This document shows positions 8,162 through 16,900 of a stretch of 64,000 nt of DNA, one piece after another (the stretch's first letter is position 1; the number at the start of each line of letters is the position of its first letter). Below the pieces are notes generated by a model. That model worked only from the letters and a program-made list of their open reading frames with translations. It was not told where the DNA came from and ran no database searches. Source of the DNA: Myxococcota bacterium (GTDB lineage: Bacteria > Myxococcota_A > UBA9160 > UBA4427); the NCBI GenBank assembly GCA_041389495.1, contig JAWKRT010000002.1, positions 1-64,000 of the forward strand. Direction: 5' to 3'. Made by a program: the position numbers and the translations under genes.

Positions 8162-9514
8162 ATGCCGAGCTTCCGGGCCGCGCTCGCGCACGCGGACGAC
8201 GCCGGTGCGCTCGCACCGTGGCGCGCGCCCGACGCGGCGCGCGAGCACGTCGAGCTCGAGCTCCTCGGCCTCGCCCAGGAGATGCTGTCGCGCGACCAGC
8301 GCCCGCACCCGACGCTCTCTGCGGGCGAGGCGCTCTTCGCGGAGCTCGTCGTGCGCGACCTCGACGGCGCCTTCGGGCTGCCCGCGCACGCCGGAGGCTC
8401 GCGCACTGCGCGCCCGGCGCTCGACCTCGGCGTGCTCTACGGCGCAGGCCCGCGCCGCCAGCCCTATCTATATACGCGAGCCGACGCGCGGCGCTTCGCG
8501 CTCGACTGGACGCGCGCCGGCGAGGAGGACCTCCCGCGCAACGGCGACGCCTCGCAGGGCGGCCGGTTCCGCAGCGACTTCGAGCAGCGCCGCACGGCGC
8601 TCGTCGCCGACCCGCGCTCGGACGAATCGATCCTGACGGCCCAGCTCCACCTCGCGCTCCTCCGCACGCACAACGCACTCGTCGACCGCGGCGCGAGCTT
8701 CGAGGAGGCGCGGCGCGCGCTGCGCCTGCACGCACAGCACGTCGTGCTGCGCGACCTGCTCCCGAAGCTCTGCTCGGGCGACGCGGTCGGGGCGGCGGTC
8801 GAGCGCGCGGCCATCGCACCGGTGTACACGCCGGCGTCGATCGACGCGGTCGCGCACGGTGCGCTCGCGTTCGTGCACGCGCTCGTCGCGAAGCACTACG
8901 CGCTGTCGGACGCGATGCCCGAGCCGCTGCGCCTGTTCCGCGAGCTCTCGCTCGCGTCGAGCCTCGAGGGCGGGCGCGAGCTCCCGCCCGGCTGGGCCGT
9001 GCAGTGGGACCGCTTCGTCGCGTGGCGCGGCTCGCTGCCGCAGCCCGCGATGCGCATCGACGCGGCGCTCGCGCGCCCGCTGAAGCGCGTGCCCGGCCCG
9101 CACTGGAGCGACGCCGAGCGCCACCTTCCCTACCGCGTGCTGCGCGAGGGCGTCGCGCGCGGGCTGCCGTCGGGCCAGGCGGTGGCGCGCGCGCTCGGCG
9201 AGCCCGCGCGCCCGGGTGACGAGCCGCTCCTCCTCTACGTGCTGCGCGAGGCCGCCGAGGAGTGCGACGGCCTGCGGCTCGGCCCGGTCGGCGGGCGGCT
9301 CGTCGCGCACGCGCTCGTCGACGCGATCGCGTCGGCCGAGGACTCGCTCTTCGACGCGCCCGGCTTCGCGCCCTCGCTCGGCCGCGCGGGCGAGCCGTTC
9401 GCGGTGGCCGACCTCGTCGCCTTCGGCGGCTCGCCGATGACGCGCGAAGACTGGGCGGCGCGGCCGCGCGTCACCACGAGCGGGGACGCGCGCGGGGATG
9501 CGCGCACGCCATGA
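8162..9514 (+). CDS. Animal-haem-peroxidase-like protein
   Basis: This 450-residue protein resembles the animal (cyclooxygenase-type) haem-peroxidase family. DLGVLYG at 88-94 matches the DxSxxYG element, DPRSDESILTAQLHLALLRT near 150-169 matches the signature with the conserved Arg, and AFVHALV supplies a His (about 239) where the proximal haem ligand is expected. The LGPVGGRLVAHAL segment near the C-terminus is also typical. The segment that normally contains the distal His (DHD) reads VRDLD, so that catalytic residue seems replaced by Arg. There is no signal peptide, so it is cytoplasmic. Its stop overlaps the start of the kinase-like gene (ATGA). Peroxidase activity is doubtful. Confidence 0.72.
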   Translation: MPSFRAALAHADDAGALAPWRAPDAAREHVELELLGLAQEMLSRDQRPHPTLSAGEALFAELVVRDLDGAFGLPAHAGGSRTARPALDLGVLYGAGPRRQPYLYTRADARRFALDWTRAGEEDLPRNGDASQGGRFRSDFEQRRTALVADPRSDESILTAQLHLALLRTHNALVDRGASFEEARRALRLHAQHVVLRDLLPKLCSGDAVGAAVERAAIAPVYTPASIDAVAHGALAFVHALVAKHYALSDAMPEPLRLFRELSLASSLEGGRELPPGWAVQWDRFVAWRGSLPQPAMRIDAALARPLKRVPGPHWSDAERHLPYRVLREGVARGLPSGQAVARALGEPARPGDEPLLLYVLREAAEECDGLRLGPVGGRLVAHALVDAIASAEDSLFDAPGFAPSLGRAGEPFAVADLVAFGGSPMTREDWAARPRVTTSGDARGDARTP

Positions 9515-12500
9515 CGCGCGACGACGCACGCGAACGCGCGCTCCTCGACGCGCTCGCCCCGCGCTACCGCGTCGTGCGCCCGCTCGGCCGCGGCGCGCAG
9601 AAGTCCGTCTGGCTCGCGCGCGACACCGCGCTCGAGCGCGACGTCGCGCTCGCCGTGCTGCGCGACGGCGAGCGCACGGCGGGCCTCGACGAGGCGCGCG
9701 CGCTCGCGCGGCTCGGCGGCCACCCGGGCATCGCGTCGATCTACGACGTCGTCGAAGTCGGCGACGGCGTCGCGATCGCGATGGAGTACGCGCCCGGCGG
9801 CACGCTCGCGGCGCGGCTCGCGCGCGCAACGGGCGGGCTCCCGCTCGCCGAGACGCTCGCGATCGGCGCGCAGGTCTGCCGCGCGCTCGAGCACGCGCAC
9901 GCGAGCGGGCTGCGCCACGGCGACGTGCAGCCGCGCAACGTGCTGCTCGGCGCCGACGGACGCGCGCTGCTCGTCGACTTCGGGCTCGCGGGCGACGTCG
10001 CGGCGACGCGCGTCGATGCGCTCGCCGGGAGCCCCGACTACCTCGCGCCCGAGGCGATGCGGCTCGCGAGTGCGGGCGCGTCGACGGACCTCTACGGCGT
10101 CGGGTGCCTGCTGTTCGAGCTGGCGACGGGCGCGCCGCCGTTCGCGGCGAGCTCGGTGCGCGAGACGCTCGCGCGCCAGCAGCTGCGCGCGCCCGACCTC
10201 GCCCCGCTCGCGCGCGCGGGCGCGCCGCCGGCGCTCGTCGACCTCGTCGCGCGCCTCCTGGCGAAGGACGCCGCCGCGCGGCCGGCGTCGGCGCGCGACG
10301 TGCGGCTCGCGCTCGACGGCCTGCGCGCGGCGGAGCCCGCTGCGAACGAGCGCACGGCCGGCGCCATCGAGCGGGGAGAGCGGCTCGACCGCGCGCTCGG
10401 CGGCGACGCGCGCGCGCGCGAGGCGGGGCGCTGGGTCGGTCGCGTCGCCGAGCGCCGCGCGGCGCTCGCGCTGCTCGACCGGCTCGCGGCGCGGAGCGCA
10501 CGCGCGGTCGTCGACGAGCCGCCCGAAGCCGCGGCGCGCGCGGGCGGGGCGATCCGCATCGCGGGCGCGGGCGGCATCGGCAAGACCCGGCTGCTCGACG
10601 AGCTCGCCGTCGAGGCCGCCGCGCGCGGGCACGTCGTCGCGCGCGGGCGGGCGAACGAGGGCCCCTCCGAGGCGTTCGCGCCGTTCGCGCGCGCGCTCGC
10701 GCCGTGGTCGGCGCGCATCGGCGAGCTCGACGGCGGCGACGCGGCGCGCGTGCGCCGCCTGCTCGGCGATGCGCGCGTCGAGCCCGCGCTCCACACGGCG
10801 CCGACCGAGCGCGCGCTGCTCTTCGCCGCGGTCGCGCGCTTCCTCGACCTGCTCGCCGCCGAGCGCGGCCTGCTGCTCGCACTCGACGACCTGCACTGGG
10901 CCGACACCGCGTCGCTCGACCTCGCGGCCTACCTGCTCGACCTGCTCTCGCGCGCGCCGCGCGCGCACGCGTTCGCGATCGCGGCCGCGCACCGGCCGCC
11001 CGAGCCCGGCTCGCCGTTCGCGCGCTTCGCCGAGGACACGGCGGCCGCGGCGCACGCGATCGACGTCGGCGTGCTCGACGCGTCGGGCGTGCACGAGCTG
11101 CTCGAGCTGCAGGGCCACGCGCGCGCGTCCGAGCAGCTCGTGTCGCTGCTCGTCGCCGAGAGCGGCGGCAATCCGCTCTTCGTCGCCGACCTCGCGCGGC
11201 ACCTCGCGCGCACGGGCGCGCTCGTCGAGCGCGGCGGCTTCCTCGCGAGCGCGCTGCCGGCCGAGCGTCTCACGCTCCCGCCCGACGTCGAGGCGAGCGC
11301 GGCGGCGCGCGCGCACGGCCTCCCCGCGGAGGCGCGCGCGCTGCTGCGGCTCGCCGCGCACGACGGCATGGAGATCGACGCGGCCGAGCTCGCCGAGCTC
11401 GCGTCGGAGCCGCTCGACGCCGTCGAGGCGGCGCTGCGCGAGGCCCTGCGGCTCGACCTCGTCGTCGCGGGCGACGGGCGGCTCGCGTTCGCGCACCCGA
11501 TCGTGCGCAGCGCGCTGCGCGCGCTCGACGACGGCCCGCCGAGCGAGCGCATCCACGTCGAGCTCGCCGACCGCATCGCGAAGCGCTGCGAGCGCGAGGG
11601 GGTCGAGGCGGCGCCGCGCGTCGCCGCGCACCTCGAGCTCGCGGGCGACTTCTGCGAGCCCGAGCGCCTGCTGCGCGTGGCCGTGCGCGCCGCCGAGATC
11701 GCGCAGGCGAGCTGCGCGTGGGGCGAGGCGGGGCGACGTTATGCGGCGGCCGCGCGCGCCGCCGAAGCGCTCGGCGACGCCGCGCGGGCCGGCGACCTCT
11801 ACCGGCGCGCGGGCCGCGTCCACCACCTGCGCGCCGACCCGGGCCCCGCGACCGACGCGTTCGCGCGCGCCGTCGCGCTCATGCGAACGGCGGGCACACC
11901 CGCGCAGCTCCTGCACACGCTCTCCGACGGCGCGCACGCGGCCATGCAGTTCCAGAAGGTGCCGTTCGGCCAGCTCCACCCCGACGTCGCCGAGATCGAG
12001 GCGCTGCTCGAGCGCGTCGAAGGGCTCGACGCGCGCATCGAGGCGAGCGTGTGCGGCACGCTCGCCGAGGCGTACTTCGTGGCGCACGACGCCGAGCGCG
12101 GCGAACGGCGCGCTGCGCGCGCGCTCGCCGTCTCGGAGCGCGTCGGCGACGACGTGCTCGCGGCCGACCTCGCGCTCAACTGCGCGCTCGCGCACCTGCA
12201 GCGGCTCGACGTGCGCGGCGCGATCGCCGTCTACGACGAGGGGTGCGCGCACGCGCGGCGCGCGGGCGACCTCGTGGGCATGGAGATGTGCCACCAGCGC
12301 GCGGCGACGCTGCTCGTGAACACGGGCGACCTCGCGGCCGCCGAGGAGCGCGCGGCCGCGGCCGACGCGATCAACCGCACGACGCTGCACGCGGGCGACG
12401 CCTCGCTCTCGCTCGCGGCCGAGGTGGGCCGGCACGTCGTGCGCGGCGACCTCGCGCGCGCCGAAGAGGTGGGCGCGCGCGCCCTCGAGCTCGCGCTGCG

Positions 12501-13182
12501 CTCGCGCTACCCGTGGTCGGCCGCGCTGCTCATGCCCACGCTCGCGCTCGGCCGCGCGCAGGCCGGGCGCTGGGCGGACGCGCACGCGGCGATCCGCGCG
12601 CTCGAGACGCCGGGCGAGATCTTCGCCGACCCGGGCGCCTTCCCGGCGTTCGCGCGCCGCTACCGCTGGCTCGTCGACGCGCTCGCCGGCGAGCGTCCCG
12701 ACGTCGACGTCGCGCAGCTCGGCACCGGCGCCGAGCTCGACGGCGTCGAGTCCTTCGACTGGATCCTCGTGCCCGACCTCTGCCTGCGCCTCGAGCTCGC
12801 CGACCTCGCCGGCGCGCCGACCGCGACGCCGCCCGTCGAGCGCGCGCTCGCACTCGCCCGCGCGCACGGCTTCGTCTTCTCGAGCGGCTGGCCCTTCTTC
12901 GTGCCGCGCATCCTCGGCGTCGCCGCCACCGCGCGCGCCGACTGGGACGCCGCCGAGCGCGCCTTCGCCAACGCCGAGCTCATCGCCACCCGCGAGCGCG
13001 CGCCCTTCGAGCTCGCCCGCACCTGCCTCGACCGCGCCCGCATGCTCGTCTCGCGCGACGCCCCCGGCGACCGCCCCCGCGCCGCCGAGCTCCTCGCGCG
13101 CGAACCCGTGTCCCTCCTGCACGCCTGCGACTCGCTCCTCTCCGAGCGCGCCGCACGCCTGCGGGAGTTCCTGGAACGTTAG
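9511..13182 (+). CDS. Kinase-like / AAA ATPase / TPR multidomain regulator
   Basis: This 1223-residue protein has three parts. Residues about 20-310 are a Ser/Thr-kinase fold with a Gly-rich loop (LGRGAQKSVWLA), HGDVQPRN (136-143) in place of HRDLKPxN, DFG (156-158) and an APE-like LAPEA. The beta3 VAxK motif reads VALAVL, so the usual ATP-anchoring Lys is missing. Residues about 340-650 form an ATPase with Walker A GAGGIGKT (about 352) and Walker B LLLALDDLHWAD (about 454). The remainder is helical, Ala-rich and TPR-like. The layout matches signalling ATPases of the kinase-AAA-TPR type. With the two upstream genes it forms one probable operon. It is either a pseudokinase or a divergent active kinase. 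Confidence 0.83.
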   Translation: MTRDDARERALLDALAPRYRVVRPLGRGAQKSVWLARDTALERDVALAVLRDGERTAGLDEARALARLGGHPGIASIYDVVEVGDGVAIAMEYAPGGTLAARLARATGGLPLAETLAIGAQVCRALEHAHASGLRHGDVQPRNVLLGADGRALLVDFGLAGDVAATRVDALAGSPDYLAPEAMRLASAGASTDLYGVGCLLFELATGAPPFAASSVRETLARQQLRAPDLAPLARAGAPPALVDLVARLLAKDAAARPASARDVRLALDGLRAAEPAANERTAGAIERGERLDRALGGDARAREAGRWVGRVAERRAALALLDRLAARSARAVVDEPPEAAARAGGAIRIAGAGGIGKTRLLDELAVEAAARGHVVARGRANEGPSEAFAPFARALAPWSARIGELDGGDAARVRRLLGDARVEPALHTAPTERALLFAAVARFLDLLAAERGLLLALDDLHWADTASLDLAAYLLDLLSRAPRAHAFAIAAAHRPPEPGSPFARFAEDTAAAAHAIDVGVLDASGVHELLELQGHARASEQLVSLLVAESGGNPLFVADLARHLARTGALVERGGFLASALPAERLTLPPDVEASAAARAHGLPAEARALLRLAAHDGMEIDAAELAELASEPLDAVEAALREALRLDLVVAGDGRLAFAHPIVRSALRALDDGPPSERIHVELADRIAKRCEREGVEAAPRVAAHLELAGDFCEPERLLRVAVRAAEIAQASCAWGEAGRRYAAAARAAEALGDAARAGDLYRRAGRVHHLRADPGPATDAFARAVALMRTAGTPAQLLHTLSDGAHAAMQFQKVPFGQLHPDVAEIEALLERVEGLDARIEASVCGTLAEAYFVAHDAERGERRAARALAVSERVGDDVLAADLALNCALAHLQRLDVRGAIAVYDEGCAHARRAGDLVGMEMCHQRAATLLVNTGDLAAAEERAAAADAINRTTLHAGDASLSLAAEVGRHVVRGDLARAEEVGARALELALRSRYPWSAALLMPTLALGRAQAGRWADAHAAIRALETPGEIFADPGAFPAFARRYRWLVDALAGERPDVDVAQLGTGAELDGVESFDWILVPDLCLRLELADLAGAPTATPPVERALALARAHGFVFSSGWPFFVPRILGVAATARADWDAAERAFANAELIATRERAPFELARTCLDRARMLVSRDAPGDRPRAAELLAREPVSLLHACDSLLSERAARLREFLER

Positions 13183-13229
13183 GCACGACGAGAATGGAAT
13201 GAACGCGACAGCGCGAAGGAGGAAGATCG

Positions 13230-13874
13230 ATGAGCGACGGTGACATGAGGGTGCAAACGGGCGGCATGAACACGGTTTCGAGTGGCCGCTTCTTCACCCA
13301 GGTGAGCAAGTATCTCGCGCCCGATCTGGGCGTGGACCTCAAAGCGCGAATGGAGGCCCGCCTCGCCGATCTGAAGGCCGGTGGCACCTTGTTCGACATC
13401 GGACTCGCTACGAGTCTTGCCGTGGCGAGCGACAAAGAACACGTCACCGACGACATCTTCGGATCGGACTGGTGGGTGGACGAGATCGCGGCGCAGAGCG
13501 AAAGCATCGTGCGTGCTGCCTACATGCATGCCATCCAGCTGTCCCTCGAGTACGCAGCGGCGAACAATTCACCGCCGCTCCCGATCCAGAGTCTGTGGAT
13601 GGTTCAGGACTCGGAAGTCCGGTTCGAGGTGCACGTCGTGATGTCGGGCGCGCAGGTGACTCTGATCCTCGTGACGCCGAGGCCTCCGAGAGGACAGACG
13701 GTCCCTCCCATCGCTCACGCGTTCGATGAAGATACGTGGGTGATTGGTTCCGAGGCGCAACTGGTCAACGTCCGCAACAAGTACCCCGATGAATACAAGC
13801 CGAGGCTCGTCATCGAGCCGATTCCCGGCGACCCGGGAAGCGTCGCGCGCAAGATGCGGATCCTCGGCTTCTGA
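13230..13874 (+). CDS. Hypothetical protein
   Basis: This 214-residue protein belongs to no family I recognise. It has no signal peptide or membrane helix. The N-terminal half is helical and acidic (DIFGSDWWVDEIAAQ), followed by a beta-rich segment (EVRFEVHVVMSGAQVTLILV) and a C-terminal YPDEYKPRLVIEPIPGDPGS stretch. A strong Shine-Dalgarno (AAGGAGGA) precedes the ATG. Codon use is clearly less GC-biased than in both neighbours, suggesting recent acquisition. Confidence 0.75.
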   Translation: MSDGDMRVQTGGMNTVSSGRFFTQVSKYLAPDLGVDLKARMEARLADLKAGGTLFDIGLATSLAVASDKEHVTDDIFGSDWWVDEIAAQSESIVRAAYMHAIQLSLEYAAANNSPPLPIQSLWMVQDSEVRFEVHVVMSGAQVTLILVTPRPPRGQTVPPIAHAFDEDTWVIGSEAQLVNVRNKYPDEYKPRLVIEPIPGDPGSVARKMRILGF

Positions 13875-13879
13875 GGATC
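13859..13879. terminator. Short hairpin between convergent genes
   Basis: GATCCTC and GAGGATC form a perfect 7-bp stem with a 7-nt loop spanning the stop codon of the plus-strand gene. It may terminate transcription between the convergent genes, but there is no clear T tract. Confidence 0.35.
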
Positions 13880-13903
13880 TTCGGAGCCGCGCGCCGTCGC
13901 CGC

Positions 13904-14056
13904 CTAGCGTTCTGCGGTGGGCTCGTCGCCGGTGCTGCTCGCGGCGTCGCGGCCGTCGAGGTGGCGTTCGAGGGCGCGGCGGACGCGCATGTAGAGGAAG
14001 GCGGCGAGGATGAAGGCGACGGCGACGACGTAGCTCTCGCGTTCGGCTCCGGTCAT
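13904..14056 (-). CDS. Tiny single-helix membrane protein
   Basis: This is a 50-residue ORF whose ATG overlaps the stop codon of the upstream flavoprotein (ATGA). It has one hydrophobic segment (YVVAVAFILAAFLYM) followed by a basic stretch and an acidic tail, the look of a small inner-membrane subunit with a cytoplasmic C-terminus. Translational coupling suggests it anchors or assists the flavoprotein. No family recognised. Confidence 0.6.
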   Translation of the reverse strand: MTGAERESYVVAVAFILAAFLYMRVRRALERHLDGRDAASSTGDEPTAER

Positions 14057-15714
14057 GGGGTGCTCCCGAGCTCGCGGCCGGCCAGGTAGGCGAAGGTGAG
14101 GGCGGGGCCGATGGTGCCGCCGCCGCCGCCGTAGCTCGCGCCCGGGCTGCCGATGCCCGCGTTGTTGCCGGAAGCATAGAGGCCGCGGATCCAGCGGCCG
14201 AACGGGTCGAGGACGCGGGCGCGGGGGTCGACGCGGGGGCCGCCGCAGGTGCCGATGTCGCCCACGGCGAGCTCGGCGCCGTAGAAGGGCGGCTCGGCGA
14301 GCGGGCCGAGGACGCCGCGGACGTCGTCCTCGCCGAAGCGGTCGTAGTGGCTCTCGCCGCGGTGGAAGCGCGGGTCGCGGCCGTCGCGCGCGTGGCGGTT
14401 GAACGCGCGGACGGTGGCCTCGAGCGCGGGGGCGTCGATGCCGAGCTTCGCGGCGAGCGCGGCGAGGGTGGGCGCCTCGACCACCCAGTCGGGGAGCGGC
14501 TCGCCGGCGCGTCGGCCGGCGATCGTCGCGTCGCGCCGCACGCGCGCGTCGAAGAGCGCGAACGCGGGCAGGTTGCGCTGCGCGAGCTCGCCCCAGTTCT
14601 CCCAGCTGAAGTAGGTGCGCCAGGTCGAGTCGTAGTCGCCCGCCTCGTTCGCGAAGCGTTCGCCGTAGCGGTTGACGACGATCGAGCCGGCCGCGCGCTT
14701 CTCGACCTCGGCCGAGAGCGACGGGCCGATGCCGCGCGCCTGGTTCGCGCGCGCCTCGGCGGCGTACACGGTCATGCCCCAGGCCTCGTTCATGTTGCGC
14801 AGGTCGGCGCCCGCCTGCATGGCCATGCGCACGCCGTCGCCGGTGTTGCCGGGCGAGCCGAGCGGGAAGGGGCTCATGCCGCGCAGGAAGTGGCGCTTCA
14901 TGTCGAAGTTCCAGTCGAAGCCGCCGGCCGCGAGCAGCACGCCGCGCCGCGCGCGGATGCGCCACGGCGCGCCGTCGCGCAGCGCGACGACGCCTCGCAC
15001 CTCGCGCGCGCCGTCGGGCGCGTCGCGCGTGACGAGCCGCTCGACGGGCGTGCGCGTGCGCAGCTCGGCGCCGGCCGCGGTCGCGCCCGCGACGAGCGCG
15101 GAGACGAGGTGCAGGCCGTACATGCCGGGCGCATCGACCGTGGGCTCGATGCTGCGGCCGCGGCGCACGCCGCCCGGCCACTCCGGATGATAGTCGGCGG
15201 CCTTGCCCATGATCGTCGAGACGCGCCAGCGGATCGACGTCGTCGCCTCGACGAAGCGCGCCATCTCGGGCGCGGCATCCACGAAGGCCTCGAGCAGCGC
15301 GTCGTCGGCCTGGTCGAGGCGGAGCTTGCGGAGATAGGTGAGCGCGTTCTCGCGCGAGTCGGCGATGCCGGCCGCCGCCATGCAGTGGTTGTTCGGGATC
15401 CACGCGACGCCGCCCGACATCGCCGTGTTGCCGCCCGGGCCCGCGCGCTTCTCGAGCACGAGGACGCGCGCGCCGCCCGTCGCCGCGGCGAGCGCGCCGC
15501 AGACGCCGGTGCCGGCGCCGACCACGACGACGTCCGTCTCCTCGTCCCAGCGCTCGCCGTCGGCGCCGTGCTCGCCTTCGCTCGCTGCGCCGCCGGCGGC
15601 GCCCGTCGCGCAGGCGCTGGCGCCGAGCGCGCCCGCGGCCGTCGCGGCCGTCGCGAGGAACGCGCGCCGCGAGAGCGCGCCGCGCTCGCGTCGATCGTCC
15701 GGTGCGTCGCCCAT
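14053..15714 (-). CDS. KstD-like FAD-dependent dehydrogenase, Tat lipoprotein
   Basis: This 553-residue flavoprotein belongs to the fumarate-reductase / 3-ketosteroid-delta1-dehydrogenase group. It begins with a twin-arginine signal (LSRRAFLATAATAAGAL, Arg16-Arg17) ending in GASAC, so export as a folded lipoprotein is likely. The FAD site GAGTGVCG is at 66-73, with the Glu-Lys of VLEKRAGPGGNT after it. The C-terminal LYASGNNAGIG and GGGGGTIGPALTFAYLAG closely match the KstD FAD motif. Substrate is unknown: a ring ketone or other hydrophobic compound is plausible given the neighbouring channel gene. Exported KstD-like enzymes are unusual. Confidence 0.82.
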   Translation of the reverse strand: MGDAPDDRRERGALSRRAFLATAATAAGALGASACATGAAGGAASEGEHGADGERWDEETDVVVVGAGTGVCGALAAATGGARVLVLEKRAGPGGNTAMSGGVAWIPNNHCMAAAGIADSRENALTYLRKLRLDQADDALLEAFVDAAPEMARFVEATTSIRWRVSTIMGKAADYHPEWPGGVRRGRSIEPTVDAPGMYGLHLVSALVAGATAAGAELRTRTPVERLVTRDAPDGAREVRGVVALRDGAPWRIRARRGVLLAAGGFDWNFDMKRHFLRGMSPFPLGSPGNTGDGVRMAMQAGADLRNMNEAWGMTVYAAEARANQARGIGPSLSAEVEKRAAGSIVVNRYGERFANEAGDYDSTWRTYFSWENWGELAQRNLPAFALFDARVRRDATIAGRRAGEPLPDWVVEAPTLAALAAKLGIDAPALEATVRAFNRHARDGRDPRFHRGESHYDRFGEDDVRGVLGPLAEPPFYGAELAVGDIGTCGGPRVDPRARVLDPFGRWIRGLYASGNNAGIGSPGASYGGGGGTIGPALTFAYLAGRELGSTP

Positions 15715-15724
15715 CGTCCCCTCC

Positions 15725-16702
15725 TCAGCGCACGCGCGCGCGCGGCGCGAACGCGATCGTGAACGTGACGCGCTCGCCGTCGAGCCGGTCGTCGGACGCG
15801 ACGTCGTGCAGCCAGCGCGCGGTGAACGTGAGGCGGCGGTCGAAGACGTCGGGCGCCCACTGCGCGGCGGCGCCGACGCCGACCGCGCGCCCGACGAGGC
15901 CGCGCGTGGAGCGGCCCGCGATGTCGTCGGGCCCGGTCTGGAGCGCGAAGTAGCCGTGCGCGCCGACCGCGAAGTTCGTCGCCAGCCACTGGTTCAGCAT
16001 CGCGTCGACGTGCAGCTCGTCGCCCGAGTCGAAGCGCGTGGCGCGGTTCTCGGTGTTCGTCATCCAGCCGATCGCGCCCGACACCTCGCTCCCGCTGCGC
16101 TCGTTGAAGAACGTGCCCGCGAGCGTCGTGTCGAAGCTCCAGTGGTTGCGGCCGACGTCGAGCTGGCGGCGCGCGTCGTAGCCGCCCGTCGGCGCCGTGA
16201 TCGCGTGCGCGAGGTGGACGTGCACGCGCCCGCGATTCCAGTAGTAGGAGAGCGGCGTGAACGAGAGGTCGCCGAGGTCGAAGCGATCGTCGCGCACCGC
16301 GACGAGCGCGGTCGACGGCGGGAAGGGGCGCCGCGCGCCGAGCTCGATCCATCCGTAGGCGAGCGCGGCCTCGAGCTCGAAGCGCCCGCCGAGCGCACGC
16401 CGCTCGAACGCGTGCCGCACGCGCAGCGTGCCGTCGACGAGCTTCGCGTCGACGTCGCGGTGGAGGACGCCGCGCAGCGCGGCGCGGTCGACGCGCACGT
16501 CCGCGACCGACAGCGTGTGCGCGAAGGTCGGGCCGGGCGGGGGAGCGACGGCGACCGCGAACGGCCGCGTGCCGCCGGGAACGACGTGGCTCGTCGCGAG
16601 CTCGGCGGCGCGCGCGGCGGTGGCCGCGGCGAGGGCGAGCGCGAGGGCGAGCCCGGCGGTGCGGGGCGCGCGGCGCGCGCTCGGGGCGGGCTGCGGTCGC
16701 AT
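15725..16702 (-). CDS. Outer-membrane channel, phenol-degradation MetA type
   Basis: This 325-residue protein has an N-terminal Sec signal (LALALALAAATAARA) and alternating aromatic beta-strands throughout. The core LSFTPLSYYWNRGRVHVHLA, a TAPTGGYD turn and the later NTENRATRFDSGDELHVDA strands are characteristic of the MetA-pathway phenol-degradation outer-membrane family, thought to take up hydrophobic substrates. It ends 10 bp before the flavoprotein start on the same strand, so the three minus-strand genes form one operon that may import and oxidise an aromatic or steroid-like compound. Confidence 0.75.
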   Translation of the reverse strand: MRPQPAPSARRAPRTAGLALALALAAATAARAAELATSHVVPGGTRPFAVAVAPPPGPTFAHTLSVADVRVDRAALRGVLHRDVDAKLVDGTLRVRHAFERRALGGRFELEAALAYGWIELGARRPFPPSTALVAVRDDRFDLGDLSFTPLSYYWNRGRVHVHLAHAITAPTGGYDARRQLDVGRNHWSFDTTLAGTFFNERSGSEVSGAIGWMTNTENRATRFDSGDELHVDAMLNQWLATNFAVGAHGYFALQTGPDDIAGRSTRGLVGRAVGVGAAAQWAPDVFDRRLTFTARWLHDVASDDRLDGERVTFTIAFAPRARVR

Positions 16703-16900
16703 CGGGCTCCTCTCCCGCGCCCCTCCGCGCCGGTGTCGTCTCGACGCCGGCCTAGCAAGCTGCCAGAATCGACGCGCCGCCGGAGGTCGAAGGGCCGCAT
16801 CCTACTCCAGCCGCGCTCGTCGCGACGAGGGCGCTCACGTTCGCCTTCGCGTTCGCGTCGGCGTCGGGAACGCCCACCCCGCAGAGGAGGAACCGGAACG

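Noticed and set aside
9235..13122. A 1,295-codon open frame opposite the kinase-ATPase gene
   Set aside because: Its translation is low complexity with no motif, while the plus strand carries Walker and kinase motifs.
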